A stretch of 64,000 nt of DNA from the NCBI RefSeq assembly GCF_000826545.1, contig NZ_CDME01000014.1:62001-126000 (forward strand). Direction: 5' to 3'. Shown here in pieces: positions 25,981 to 35,290 of this stretch. Origin of the DNA: Kibdelosporangium sp. MJ126-NF4. GTDB taxonomy: Bacteria; Actinomycetota; Actinomycetes; Mycobacteriales; Pseudonocardiaceae. The notes under the pieces are model-generated. The model ran no database searches. It saw nothing but the letters and a program-made list of their open reading frames with translations, and had not been told where the DNA came from. How positions within the stretch are numbered: the first letter of the stretch is position 1; each line of letters opens with the position of its first letter. Made by a program: the position numbers and the translations under genes.

Positions 25981-26553
25981 TCAGTCGAGGATGCTCATGA
26001 CCTCGTCGATGTCCTTGCGCAAGCGCTTGCGGTCGACACCGGAGCGCACCGCGACCCTCAGCCCGAGCCACGTGTTTAGGAGCATGCTCGCGAGCACGTC
26101 GGGGCGCTGCGGTGCGCTGATGCTGCCGTCCTGCTGACCACGCCTGACCATGTCGAGCATGATCTGGCGGGAGATGGCCATGTACCGGTCGACGCGCTGG
26201 GCGGCCTCGCTGTCCCGCGCGGCCATCTCGGTCGCGACGTTCACCAGCAGGCAGCCCTTCATGTGGGCCTCCGGCCGCAGGACGACCGACAGCAGGTCGC
26301 GGACGGCGTCACGGCCGGTGCGAGCAGTGTCGGCGACGGCGTTGAGCTTCTCGGACTGGATGTCGCCGTACCGGTTGATCGACGACATGAAAAGCGCGTG
26401 CTTGTCCCCGAAGGTGTCGTACAGGCTGCGTCGCCCGATACCCATCCCCTCGACCAGGTCCTGAACGGACGTGGCTTCGTAACCGCGTTCCCAGAACATG
26501 GTCATCGCCCGGTCGAGGGCGACATCCGGATCGAACTCCTTGTGCCGCACCAC
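25981..26553 (-). CDS. TetR-family transcriptional regulator
   Basis: 190 aa. N-terminal HTH 'GYEATSVQDLVEGMGIGRRSLYDTFGDKHALF' pattern (read in parts) and a TetR_C domain of the AcrR/NemR type. It is 26 nt downstream of an SDR gene in the same direction, so it probably represses its own operon in response to the SDR substrate, a frequent SDR-TetR layout. Its stop codon abuts the inverted-repeat cluster. Confidence 0.9.
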   Translation of the reverse strand: MVRHKEFDPDVALDRAMTMFWERGYEATSVQDLVEGMGIGRRSLYDTFGDKHALFMSSINRYGDIQSEKLNAVADTARTGRDAVRDLLSVVLRPEAHMKGCLLVNVATEMAARDSEAAQRVDRYMAISRQIMLDMVRRGQQDGSISAPQRPDVLASMLLNTWLGLRVAVRSGVDRKRLRKDIDEVMSILD

Positions 26554-26579
26554 TGAACGCTCCCTTCCGCGCCCTCAGA

Positions 26580-27257
26580 CTAGATGGCGGCGCCGAGACT
26601 GCCCTTCACCTGCCTGGTCAGCTCGTCACCGAGGACCTCGGCGACACCGGCCGCGACGCCGTCCAGGCTCGCACCGGCCACCCCGGCGGGGTCGATCTTG
26701 TCCTCCGGGGCCACTCTGGCAGCCATGTCGGTGTCCATGTAGGCGACGTACAACGCCGTCACCTGGATGCCCTTGGGTGACAGCTCCTGGCGCAGCGCGT
26801 TGCTCATCGCCCACCCGGCGGCTTTCGCCGCGCTGTAGGCACCCAGGGCCGGGGCGTGCAGCCAACTGAGGATCGAGTGCACGTTCAGCATCGCGCCGCC
26901 GCCGTTGCGTTCGATGACGGGTGCGAACGCGCGCGCGGTGGCCAGCGTGCCGAAGTAGTGCGTCTCCATCTCCAGCCGGATGTTGTCGAAATCTCCGTCG
27001 AGCAGGGAGGTGCCCGTCGAGACTCCGGCGTTGTTGACCAGCAGCGTCGCGTCCGCCGCGATCGTGGCCGCGTGCTCGATCGACGCCTTGTCGGTGAGGT
27101 CGAACCTGACCGGGATCACGCCGGGATCCTGGACGCTCTCCGGCCGCCGCACGGCCGCGTAGACCTTGGCACCGCGTTCGGCCAGCTGCCTCGCGAACTC
27201 ACGGCCCAGGCCACGGTTGGCTCCGGTCACCACGGCGACGGTCTTCTCGAAGTCCAT
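26580..27257 (-). CDS. Short-chain dehydrogenase/reductase
   Basis: 225 aa Rossmann protein: TGANRGLG (cofactor loop), NNAG, catalytic Ser in 'NVHSILSW' and YxxxK in 'YSAAKAAG'. The Arg after the Gly motif favours NADP(H). ATG at 27257 with GAGGAG upstream; the window contains a longer in-frame extension that lacks a ribosome site and coding character. First gene of an operon with TetR. Confidence 0.85.
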   Translation of the reverse strand: MDFEKTVAVVTGANRGLGREFARQLAERGAKVYAAVRRPESVQDPGVIPVRFDLTDKASIEHAATIAADATLLVNNAGVSTGTSLLDGDFDNIRLEMETHYFGTLATARAFAPVIERNGGGAMLNVHSILSWLHAPALGAYSAAKAAGWAMSNALRQELSPKGIQVTALYVAYMDTDMAARVAPEDKIDPAGVAGASLDGVAAGVAEVLGDELTRQVKGSLGAAI

Positions 27258-27387
27258 GATCGCTCCTCTCACAGGTACCGCCATGGTAGCTCTATTGAGA
27301 ACGAACAGTGCAATATGACCTCGCGAGACCTGGCACACACGAAGTACCTCTCGCAAATCTATCTAGATCGTTCGATGCGCTAAGCGA

Positions 27388-29121
27388 TCACGGCCTAGGG
27401 ATGTTACGCAAATTCGTCCTGGCCAGTTCGATCATCCTGCCGACGCCGCCCTGCAGCACGGTTTTCGTGGCGCCGATGGCGAAACCGCGGACCATCTCGC
27501 CGGTGATGTGCGGCGGGATGGACAACGCGTTCGGGTCGGTGACCACGTCGACCAGCGCGGGCCCTGGATGCGCGAAGGCCTTGGTCAACGCGCCCCGCAG
27601 CTCGGCGGGGTCCTCGACCCGGGTGGCGTGGATCCCGCAGGACGCGGCGATCGCGGCGTAGTCGACCGACGGGTGGTCGGTGCCGAACGAAGGCAGCCCG
27701 TCGACGAGCATCTCCAGCTTGACCATGCCCAGCGTGGAGTTGTTGAACAGCACGACCTTCACCGGGATGTCCGCCGCCGAGACGGTCAGCAGCTCCCCCA
27801 TCAGCATGCCGAGGCCGCCGTCACCGGACAGGGACACGACCTGGCGTCCGGGATGCGCGAGCTGGGCGCCGATGGCGTGCGGCAGGGCGTTGGCCATGCT
27901 GCCGTGCCGGAACGAGCCGAGCACGCGGCGGCGGCCGTTGGGCGTGAGGTACCGGGCGGCCCAGACGTTGCACATCCCGGTGTCCACTGTGAACACGGTG
28001 TCCTGGTCGGCCACGTCGTCGAGCACAGCGGCGACGAACTCCGGGTGGATCGGGCGGTGTTTGTCGATGCGCTCGGAGTACGCGCCGACCACCTTCTCCA
28101 GTTTGCGCATGTGCTCTCGGAGCATCCGGTCCAGGAACGACCGGTCGGTGCGCTCTCGCAACAACGGCAGCAGGGCGTCGATCGTCAGCTTGACGTCACC
28201 GTGCACGGCGAGGTCGAGTGGCGTCCGGCGGCCGAGCCTGGCCGGGTCGATGTCGACCTGGACCGTGCGGGCCTGCGGCAGGAAGTTGGCGTAAGGGAAG
28301 TCGGTGCCCAACAACACCACCCGGTCGGCCTCGTGCATCGCGTCGTAGCAGGCGCCGTAGCCGAGCAGGCCGCTCATCCCGACGTCGAACGGGTTGTCGT
28401 ACTGGATCCATTCCTTGCCGCCCAGCGAATGCCCGACGGGTGCGGCCAACCGGTCGGCGAGCGCCATCACCTCGGCGTGCGCACCGCGCACACCCGCGCC
28501 GACGAACAGCATCACCTTCTCATCGGAGTTCAGCAGCCCGGCCAGCTCCTCGACCGTGTCCTGGGGTGGGGCAACAGGCGAGGCGGACACCAGCGGCACG
28601 GGCAACGACAGCGCCCCGGACGCCTTGAGCTGCGCCACATCGCCGGGGATCGTCAGCACGGAGACGCCGCCCTTGCCGACCGCGGTCCGCATCGCGATCG
28701 GCAGCAGCCGCGCCGCCTGCTCGGGCTCGGTGATCATCTCGTTGAAGTGGCTGCACTCCGCGAACAGGTGCGTGGGGTGCGTCTCCTGGAAGAAACCGGT
28801 GCCGATCTGCACCGACGGGATGTGCGAGGCGATCGCCAGCACCGGCGCGCCGGAGCGGTGCGCGTCGTACAGACCGTTGATCAGGTGCAGGTTCCCCGGT
28901 CCGCAACTGCCCGCGCAGACGGCCAGTTTGCCGGTCACCTGGGCCTCGGACGCGGCCGCGAACGCCGCAGCCTCCTCGTGGCGCACGTGCACCCATTCGA
29001 TGCCATCGGTCTTGCGTATCGCGTCGACAACCGTGTTGAGGCTGTCGCCGACGATGCCGTAGACCCGTTCGACGCCCGCGTCACGCAACGTCCGGACAAG
29101 CTGATCAGCCACAGTGGCCAT
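27388..29121 (-). CDS. poxB: Pyruvate oxidase/dehydrogenase (quinone), PoxB-type, TPP and FAD dependent
   Basis: 577 aa. High similarity to PoxB by eye along the whole length: 'GDSLNTVVDAIRK', 'HEEAAAFAA' (catalytic Glu), 'AVCAGSCGPGNLHLINGLYD', 'FFQETHPTHLFAECSH', the TPP motif GDGG...FNN, and the membrane-associated C-terminus 'MIELARTNLRN'. It oxidises pyruvate to acetate and CO2, passing electrons to quinones at the membrane. ATG at 29121 with AGGAAGG upstream. Divergent from the racemase gene. Confidence 0.92.
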   Translation of the reverse strand: MATVADQLVRTLRDAGVERVYGIVGDSLNTVVDAIRKTDGIEWVHVRHEEAAAFAAASEAQVTGKLAVCAGSCGPGNLHLINGLYDAHRSGAPVLAIASHIPSVQIGTGFFQETHPTHLFAECSHFNEMITEPEQAARLLPIAMRTAVGKGGVSVLTIPGDVAQLKASGALSLPVPLVSASPVAPPQDTVEELAGLLNSDEKVMLFVGAGVRGAHAEVMALADRLAAPVGHSLGGKEWIQYDNPFDVGMSGLLGYGACYDAMHEADRVVLLGTDFPYANFLPQARTVQVDIDPARLGRRTPLDLAVHGDVKLTIDALLPLLRERTDRSFLDRMLREHMRKLEKVVGAYSERIDKHRPIHPEFVAAVLDDVADQDTVFTVDTGMCNVWAARYLTPNGRRRVLGSFRHGSMANALPHAIGAQLAHPGRQVVSLSGDGGLGMLMGELLTVSAADIPVKVVLFNNSTLGMVKLEMLVDGLPSFGTDHPSVDYAAIAASCGIHATRVEDPAELRGALTKAFAHPGPALVDVVTDPNALSIPPHITGEMVRGFAIGATKTVLQGGVGRMIELARTNLRNIPRP

Positions 29122-29291
29122 GAGTGGTGCCCCTTCCTGTCGTTTCAGCAGTACAACCGCGCGCGGCGGGCCGCCACTCGGAGTGAGCGGCCCCACTGGG
29201 TGAGGCACGTCCCGTTGCGTGCGCGAGACGGTCACGGACCTGGCGCGCGGCGGTCATGCCGGTCGGCGGGCCGCTGCCGCACGCTGGACAC

Positions 29292-30377
29292 ATGGGCCCA
29301 CTCACCGGAATCCGCGTCGTCGAACTCGCGAGCCTCGCGCCGGGTGCGTTCGGGGCGATGATCCTGGCCGACCTCGGCGCCGACGTGCTGCGGATCGATC
29401 GCCGCAGCCGCGCCCGCGGGCTGGACATGCCGCCCGGCGTCCTCGACCGCGGTCGCAGCACGCTCGCCCTCGACCTCAAGGATCCCGCCGACCTGGCCAC
29501 GCTGACGCGGATCGTGGAGTCGGCCGACGTGTTCGTCGAGGGATTCCGGCCGGGTGTCGCCGAGCGGCTCGGAGTCGGCCCCGACGTCCTGTTCGAGCGC
29601 AATCCACGCCTGGTCTACGCCAGGATGACCGGCTGGGGCCAGGACGGCCCGCTGGCGCAGCGCGCCGGGCACGACATCAACTACCTGGCGATCTCCGGCG
29701 CGCTCGACCCGATCGGCCCGGCCGGGCACCGGCCCGTGCCGCCGCTGAACCTGGTCGGTGACTTCGGCGGTGGTGGGATGCTGCTGGCACTCGGCGTGCT
29801 CGCCGCGTTGCTGGAACGGCAGTCCTCCGGGCAGGGCCAGGTCGTGGACGCGGCGATGGTGGACGGCTCGTCGCTGCTGATGACGTTCATCCACGGCATG
29901 CGCGACTCCGGGCTCTGGCCGAACCCGCGCGGCGGGAACCTGTTCGACTCCGGTGCGCCCTTCTACGACACCTACGAGTGCGCGGACGGCCGGTTCGTCG
30001 CGGTCGGCGCGGTCGAGACGGAGTTCTACGACCAACTGGTGTCCACGTTGGGCATCGAGGACGCACCGCACCAGTACGACTTCGGCCGCTGGCCGGAGCT
30101 CAGGCAACGGCTGGCGGCCGTGTTCAAGCAGCGCACCATGCACGAGTGGGCGGAGGTCTTCGCGGACGTCGACGCCTGCGTCGCGCCCGTGCTCACGCCA
30201 CTCGAAGCGCAGGACCACCCGCACAACACGGCACGCGACGCGTTCGTGGACGTCGGCGAGACCAGGCAGCCAGCCCCGGCGCCCCGGTTCAGCCGCACCC
30301 CGGCCGACCCGCCGCAACCACTGGACACCGTGGACGCGAAGGCCATGCTCGACAGCTGGGCCGTCGACCTCGCCTAA
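29292..30377 (+). CDS. mcr: Alpha-methylacyl-CoA racemase (family III CoA-transferase fold)
   Basis: 361 aa, the length of the M. tuberculosis enzyme (360). N-terminus 'LTGIRVVELASLAPGAFGAM', CoA-binding 'LGADVLRIDR', and the catalytic pair His in 'GHDINYLAISG' and Asp in 'LVGDFGGGGM' match the racemases and not the Asp-nucleophile transferases. It interconverts (R)- and (S)-2-methylacyl-CoA in branched fatty acid or sterol side-chain degradation. Start ATG at 29292; CACGCT, 6 nt upstream, could be a -10 for a leaderless mRNA. Confidence 0.9.
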   Translation: MGPLTGIRVVELASLAPGAFGAMILADLGADVLRIDRRSRARGLDMPPGVLDRGRSTLALDLKDPADLATLTRIVESADVFVEGFRPGVAERLGVGPDVLFERNPRLVYARMTGWGQDGPLAQRAGHDINYLAISGALDPIGPAGHRPVPPLNLVGDFGGGGMLLALGVLAALLERQSSGQGQVVDAAMVDGSSLLMTFIHGMRDSGLWPNPRGGNLFDSGAPFYDTYECADGRFVAVGAVETEFYDQLVSTLGIEDAPHQYDFGRWPELRQRLAAVFKQRTMHEWAEVFADVDACVAPVLTPLEAQDHPHNTARDAFVDVGETRQPAPAPRFSRTPADPPQPLDTVDAKAMLDSWAVDLA

Positions 30378-30391
30378 TCCGGAGTGGAGAC

Positions 30392-30444
30392 GCAACGAAG
30401 GCCACCTTGGTTGCGGCTGGCGCAACGAAGGCCACATTGGTTGC
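30392..30444. repeat. Pair of 23-bp inverted-repeat elements (second copy)
   Basis: Units at 30,392-30,414 and 30,422-30,444, GCAACGAAGG-CCA-CCTTGGTTGC type, each a 10-bp stem with one mismatch. It is the reverse complement of the pair at 3,476-3,528 with identical 30-bp spacing, again between the stop codons of convergent genes. Confidence 0.85.
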
Positions 30445-30455
30445 ACGGCACAGCG

Positions 30456-31454
30456 CTAGTCGGAGCGGTAGGCACCCGGTGGGCTGCCGGTCCAGCGCCG
30501 GAAAGCCCGCCGGAACGCACTCGCCTCGGAGAACCCGAGTCGCGCGGCGAGGTCGTCGACCGACTCCTCGCCGCGGACCAGGCTGGCGATGGCGGCGTCC
30601 CGCAGGACCTCCTCCTTGATCCCGCTGACCGACGTCTTCTCGTCCCGCAGCAGCCGCCGCAGGTGCTGCACGCTGACCGACAGCCGGTCGGCGATCTCCT
30701 CAGCGGTCGGCCACGTCCCGCGCAGCCCCTGCTCCAGGATCCGGCGGACCCGGTCGGCGGTCGTGCTGCCGTAGTCGCGCCGGGCGTACCAGACGCCGGG
30801 CTGGTCGCCGAGGTACACGGCCAGGTCGTTCTCGTCACGCACGACCGGGGCGTTGAGCAGCGCGGAGTCGAACTCCAGCGCGACCACGCCTGCCTGGCAG
30901 TCGAACACGGGCATCCGGCCGTACATCGCGTGGTAGTCGGCCGCGTGCGGCGGCTTCGGAAACGGCAGTTCCACGGTCCGGAGCGCGATCCGGCGGCCGA
31001 TCAGCCAGCCGGTCCACCGGTGCACCAGTGCGACGAGCAGTTCGGTGCCGAGGTGCTCCGGATCGTCCAGCCTGCTCACGTCCAGCTCCACACGCGTGGT
31101 GGATTCGCCGAACACGGCCCTGATCCGGGGCACGCCGGTGAGCACCCGACTGGCACCGCAGGTCCGGATGACGACTGTGCGCAGGTCCGGCGCGTGGATG
31201 ATCGACAGCGTGACGAACTTGAGCGTGCCCAACGGGACGGGAGGGCCGATACCGAACAGTTCGTCGCCGGTCAGCTGCCACAGGTCCTGGGTGACCTTGG
31301 CCATCTGCTCGACGGTGACGCGGGTCTTGGGACGGTAGGCGATGTCGCCGGGAATCCCGGCTGCGCGCAACAGCGGCGTGATGTCCACACCACGCCGCTG
31401 AGCCTGCTTGAGCAGACGATGCACGAAATGGATCGGCACCGTCTGCGTGGACAT
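30456..31454 (-). CDS. AraC-family transcriptional regulator (OruR/ArgR-like arabinose-binding type)
   Basis: 332 aa. N-terminal ~190 residues match the 'Arabinose_bd' domain of OruR/VqsM-like regulators; the C-terminal AraC HTH is clear ('WPTAEEIADRLSVSVQHLRR' and 'DLAARLGFSEASAFRRAFRR'). ATG at 31454; a CATAGT hexamer 7 nt upstream may be its -10. Neighbours (racemase, MaoC hydratase) suggest it controls acyl-CoA metabolism. Confidence 0.88.
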   Translation of the reverse strand: MSTQTVPIHFVHRLLKQAQRRGVDITPLLRAAGIPGDIAYRPKTRVTVEQMAKVTQDLWQLTGDELFGIGPPVPLGTLKFVTLSIIHAPDLRTVVIRTCGASRVLTGVPRIRAVFGESTTRVELDVSRLDDPEHLGTELLVALVHRWTGWLIGRRIALRTVELPFPKPPHAADYHAMYGRMPVFDCQAGVVALEFDSALLNAPVVRDENDLAVYLGDQPGVWYARRDYGSTTADRVRRILEQGLRGTWPTAEEIADRLSVSVQHLRRLLRDEKTSVSGIKEEVLRDAAIASLVRGEESVDDLAARLGFSEASAFRRAFRRWTGSPPGAYRSD

Positions 31455-31504
31455 GCGGTCAACTATGCCCAACCGGAGAGCTGTTCGCCCAGTTCCGTCG
31501 CGTC

Positions 31505-32332
31505 CTACGGGCCGTCGGTCCGCCACTGGGCCAGGCCGTCCTTGATCACTGTCGTCCCCTCGTCGGTGACGGTCTCGAAGGCGTACCGGTCGCCTGTGCG
31601 CCAAGCGGATGTGGTGATCGTGTTGCGCGGCAACGCCGGGGCGCTGAACCGGACCGCCAGCCTGCTCAGGCCGGGCGGGTTCGGCAACGCGTGCGAGACG
31701 AACGCCATCGTGCACAGCCCGTGCACGATGATGCCCGGCAGGCCGACCGACCTGGCGAACTCGTCGTTGGTGTGCACGGGCATCGGGTCGCCGGACGCGT
31801 CGGCGTAGCGGAAGGTCTGGTCCTCGTCGTACTTCTGCGACACGACGAGATCCGGCTCGCGGTCGCGGAGGCTCTCGTCGAAGAGGTGCCCGGGTGCGTT
31901 CTCGCCCAGGTTCTCGCCGAACTCGCCGCCGCGGAAGAAACCGACGAAGTACTGCTCGTTCACCAGGCCGCCGTCGGCGTCACGGGTCTCGAGCCTGGTG
32001 GTCACCACGACACCGGAGGACTTGCCGTGGACACCGGTCACCTTCGCGCGGCAGGCGAGCACGTCACCGGGCACGATCGGCCGGTGGATGTGGAAGTCGT
32101 GCTCGCCGTGCAGGATCTGCATCATCAGCTCGTCCGGCACGGCCGACAGCGTGACGTCGGCCATCGTGCGGAACGCGGGCACCACCGCGTACACCGGCGG
32201 CGCCTGACTTCCGTCGAGGTGCACGCCGACGGGATCGTTCGTCGCCTCGGCGTACGCGATGATGTGCTCCCGGGTCACCGGGAACTCGACAGGCTCGCCC
32301 CACACGCCGACCACTTCGCGGTGAAAGCTCAT
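31505..32332 (-). CDS. MaoC-type (R)-specific enoyl-CoA hydratase, double hotdog
   Basis: 275 aa with two hotdog halves. The C-terminal half holds the hydratase-2 motif 'YADASGDPMPVHTNDEFA' with the catalytic Asp and His, followed by 'GLPGIIVHG'. It adds water to trans-2-enoyl-CoA to give (R)-3-hydroxyacyl-CoA. Lies 50 nt downstream of the start of, and in line with, the AraC gene, and next to the racemase, consistent with a fatty-acid or sterol catabolic neighbourhood. Confidence 0.88.
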   Translation of the reverse strand: MSFHREVVGVWGEPVEFPVTREHIIAYAEATNDPVGVHLDGSQAPPVYAVVPAFRTMADVTLSAVPDELMMQILHGEHDFHIHRPIVPGDVLACRAKVTGVHGKSSGVVVTTRLETRDADGGLVNEQYFVGFFRGGEFGENLGENAPGHLFDESLRDREPDLVVSQKYDEDQTFRYADASGDPMPVHTNDEFARSVGLPGIIVHGLCTMAFVSHALPNPPGLSRLAVRFSAPALPRNTITTSAWRTGDRYAFETVTDEGTTVIKDGLAQWRTDGP

Positions 32333-32424
32333 GAGTTCACGCTAGTGGCCACGAAGCCGAAGCGAATGACCTCGCCTCGCGCAGTTCGTGACCGCGACGC
32401 GCACCGACCGGTAGAACAGATGCC

Positions 32425-33825
32425 ATGACGAACTACGACTACATCGTGGTCGGCGCAGGATCGGCCGGGTGTGTGGTCGCGGCACGGCTCGCCGAACGCC
32501 CAGGCGCACGCGTTCTGCTGCTGGAGGCGGGGAGCGCCACGCCCGCCGTGGCGCCTCCGCAGTACGCGTGGGCGTTGTACGAGACCGATGCCAACTGGGC
32601 TGACCAGACCGTCGAGCAGACGTCGGTCGGACGGTCGGTGGACTGGCCGCGGGGCCGTGGCGCGGGTGGGTCGTCGGCCATCAACGCGATGGTCTTCGCC
32701 CGTGGTCACCGGCGGAGCTACGCGTGGGGGCCTGGCTGGACGTTCGACGACCTGATGCCGTACTTCAAGCGCTCCGAGACCGCAGGGGGCCGTGATCCGC
32801 AACTGCGCGGCACGGACGGGCCGATGATCGTCTCGCCTGCCCGTGAACGGCACCCGCTCGCGGTCGCGGGCGTGGCAGCCGCGGCGGAAGTGGGCCATCC
32901 ACTGGCCGAGGACATCAGCGGTGGCGTCGAGGAGGGCTTCGGCTGGCCCGATCTGTCCATTGTCGATGGAAGGCGGCTCAGCGCGTCGGACGCCTACCTA
33001 CCGCGAGCCGGTGTGGACCTGGTGCCCCATGCCGAAGTGCACCGGATTGTCGTCGAGAACAACCGGGCGGTCGGAGTGCGATACGCGAACACCACAGTGC
33101 GTTGCTCCGGCGAGGTGATCCTCACCGCGGGAGCGATCGGTTCGGCGCAGTTGCTGCTGCTGTCCGGTCTCGGCCCGGCCACCGATCTGCGCGCACTGGG
33201 TATCCCGGTCGTCGCCGATCTGCCCGGTGTGGGCGGCAACCTGCACGACCACACGCTTTTCTCGGTGAGGTACACCAGTCCCGTGCCGATCCCGGTGGGG
33301 GCGAACAACCGGATCGAGGTCATCGGTCTGGCTGGTGACCTGCAGTTCCTGTACTTCGCCCCACTACCGCTGTCGGACAGCTACGGCGTCTACTTCGCCT
33401 TGATGTCACCGCACAGCCGCGGGCGTCTGCGTCTTGCGAGCGCCCGTCCCGACGATCGTCCTCTGCTTGATCCGCGTTATCTGGCCGACAGCCGTGACCT
33501 GGAGACCGCGCTGACCGGGCTGGACATGGCACGTGCACTCGGCGCCACCCGCGCACTGGCACCGTGGCGCGGTACGGAACCTGCCATCCCCGACCACAAA
33601 GCTCACCTGCGGGAGAGCCTGGCCGCGTACTACCACTACGTCGGCACGTGCGCGATCGGCGCCGTCGTCGACGCCGAACTGCGCGTGCACGGCGTCAACG
33701 GCCTCCGCGTGGCGGACGCCTCGGTGATCCCGGCTATCCCGTCGGCGAACACGAACGCCACGGTCATCGCCATCGCCGAGCGCGCCGCCGCCATGATCAC
33801 CGGCCGGGCAGGTTCCGTGGGCTGA
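32425..33825 (+). CDS. GMC-family FAD-dependent oxidoreductase
   Basis: 466 aa. FAD motif 'YIVVGAGSAGCVVAARLAE', GMC signature 1 'GRGAGGSSAINAMVFARGH', signature 2 'GAIGSAQLLLLSGLGP', and C-terminal catalytic 'YYHYVGTCAIGAVVD' plus 'IPSANTNATVIAIAERAA'. Choline- or alcohol-dehydrogenase type; the exact substrate is not clear. Shorter than the usual 530 aa, mainly through a reduced substrate domain. Divergent from MaoC, 92 nt between starts. Confidence 0.88.
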   Translation: MTNYDYIVVGAGSAGCVVAARLAERPGARVLLLEAGSATPAVAPPQYAWALYETDANWADQTVEQTSVGRSVDWPRGRGAGGSSAINAMVFARGHRRSYAWGPGWTFDDLMPYFKRSETAGGRDPQLRGTDGPMIVSPARERHPLAVAGVAAAAEVGHPLAEDISGGVEEGFGWPDLSIVDGRRLSASDAYLPRAGVDLVPHAEVHRIVVENNRAVGVRYANTTVRCSGEVILTAGAIGSAQLLLLSGLGPATDLRALGIPVVADLPGVGGNLHDHTLFSVRYTSPVPIPVGANNRIEVIGLAGDLQFLYFAPLPLSDSYGVYFALMSPHSRGRLRLASARPDDRPLLDPRYLADSRDLETALTGLDMARALGATRALAPWRGTEPAIPDHKAHLRESLAAYYHYVGTCAIGAVVDAELRVHGVNGLRVADASVIPAIPSANTNATVIAIAERAAAMITGRAGSVG

Positions 33826-33848
33826 TCAGCGTCAAGACCAGGACGATC

Positions 33849-34172
33849 GTGGCCACTGCCAGCGCGGCGGACGCGAACAGCACCGCGGACGCGCCCGACG
33901 CGTTCCTCGGACTGCTCAGGACCATCGGACTGTCCCGTGTGGACGCACTACGGGTGCACACCGAGCTCGGCCTGAAGCTGTTCGGCTTCGCCCTGCTGGT
34001 CGACTACCGCGAACCGGCCGAGCTGCCCCCGGTCCCCGCCGCGTGGCTGACCGACGACATGGATCTGCCGCACCTCACCGAGGCACTCGCCGGACGCGCT
34101 CCCAGCCCGGACGAACTGTTCGACCACATCACCGGCACCCTGATCCTGAGCATCGAGGCGGCGTTGGGCTGA
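33849..34172 (+). pseudogene. TetR C-terminal domain remnant, 107 codons
   Basis: GTG at 33849 (AGGA 5 nt upstream) begins an ORF whose product, 'DAFLGLLRTIGLSRVDALRV' through 'DELFDHITGTLILSIEAALG', looks like the ligand-binding C-terminal half of a TetR-family regulator, with no DNA-binding HTH in front. It starts 23 nt after the GMC stop. Either a decayed regulator whose first 100 codons were deleted or a stand-alone ligand-binding protein; I favour the remnant. Confidence 0.5.
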
Positions 34173-34243
34173 CGCACTTGCGGCGCCTCCACTTCCGCCT
34201 GGCCGTACTATCCACTCCGTACCCAAACTGGACAGGCGGGGAT

Positions 34244-34990
34244 ATGTCGAATCCGGGATGGCAGCAGCCGCAGCACCAACCTCCACACCAACCGCAGCAC
34301 CAAGGCTGGGCACCGCGACAGCCACCGCCCTATCCGCCGGGCCCCGGTTATCCGCCGCGCCCGCCGAAGCCCCGGAGCCAGGTGCCGAAGATCCTGCTGA
34401 TCGTCGGGATGGTGCTGGCGATTGTCGTCGTCTGCGGTCTGGCTGGCTTGCGGGTCATCTACGTCTCAACAGACGCGGGCGTCGAGCCGACCAGCGAGCA
34501 GCCCGCCCCCGAGTGCGCGGTGAGCAGCGAAGCCCTCATTGCCGCCAAAGTGAGCGTGTACACCGATGGCCACAGCTACGAGACCTCGTTCCTGTGCAAG
34601 TACGCGACCCGAAAGGGCTCGAACGGCGGAACCAGCACCGACGCGGTGGTGGAAGTCCTTCCGGGGAAAGGCGATGCGGCCCCGTCGAACCGCGACACCG
34701 CCTTCGACGACTTCGCCCGACCGCCATCGGTTGGCCAGCCGCGTGTGGAGGACGATCCCCGGCTCAGGTTCGGCACCCAGCGCAAGCTGTACGTGACCGA
34801 GTACGGCAAGGTCACCATGCTCATCCTGTACGTCCGAAATGGAACGACGTTCTTCCGGGTCGAGTACGCCAGCTCCACCAAGGGATTCTTCAGCGACTCC
34901 GCGACCCCGGTCGACCGGATGAAACCAGGCCTCGAGGCCATCGCCGGTGATCTGGACCGCCGCACCCGCTCAGGGCTCGCCACAGGATGA
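34244..34990 (+). CDS. Single-pass membrane protein with Pro/Gln-rich cytoplasmic head
   Basis: 248 aa. Residues 1-45 are Pro/Gln/His-rich ('QPPPYPPGPGYPPRPPKP'), one membrane helix at about 48-70, and an extracellular domain of about 175 residues with two Cys (ECAV, FLCKY) and no catalytic motif. The layout is common among actinobacterial DUF3558-like or Mce-associated accessory proteins; family not certain. ATG at 34244 follows GGCGGGG. Ends just before the gene-free palindromic region. Confidence 0.7.
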   Translation: MSNPGWQQPQHQPPHQPQHQGWAPRQPPPYPPGPGYPPRPPKPRSQVPKILLIVGMVLAIVVVCGLAGLRVIYVSTDAGVEPTSEQPAPECAVSSEALIAAKVSVYTDGHSYETSFLCKYATRKGSNGGTSTDAVVEVLPGKGDAAPSNRDTAFDDFARPPSVGQPRVEDDPRLRFGTQRKLYVTEYGKVTMLILYVRNGTTFFRVEYASSTKGFFSDSATPVDRMKPGLEAIAGDLDRRTRSGLATG

Positions 34991-35159
34991 GCGGGCGAAC
35001 GCGCCGACCGCTGGTTCGTCTGGTCGCCCGCCTCATCGGCAGAGTCCCATCAAAGTCGGAAAGTCGGGAAGTCGGTCGTGTGGCTGACGTGCCCGGGTTC
35101 CGACTAAAGGACGGCCGCCGCGCGTAAGAGCGCAAGAACGCAAGAGGGCGGAGGTGCGG

Positions 35160-35290
35160 CTTGCGCGCAAAGCGCAGGGGTTTGCGGCTTGCGCGCATAG
35201 CGCAGGGTGTGGCTTGCGCGCATAGCGCAGGGTGTGGCTTGCGCGCAAAGCGCAGGGTGTGGCTTGCGCGCATAGCTCAGGGGTGTGGTT
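35160..35290. repeat. Tandem 25-bp repeats, five copies
   Basis: Unit core CTTGCGCGCATAGCGCAGGG, starting at 35,160, 35,188, 35,213, 35,238 and 35,263; the last three intervals are exactly 25 bp and copies alternate between GCATAGC and GCAAAGC. Each unit contains its own short palindrome (GCGC on both sides). Inverted copies occur at 35,843-35,858 and, more degenerate, out to about 35,990. Confidence 0.9.

Noticed and set aside
35160..35290. 25-bp repeats as a CRISPR array
   Set aside because: The copies abut each other with no unique spacers, and no cas gene is nearby.
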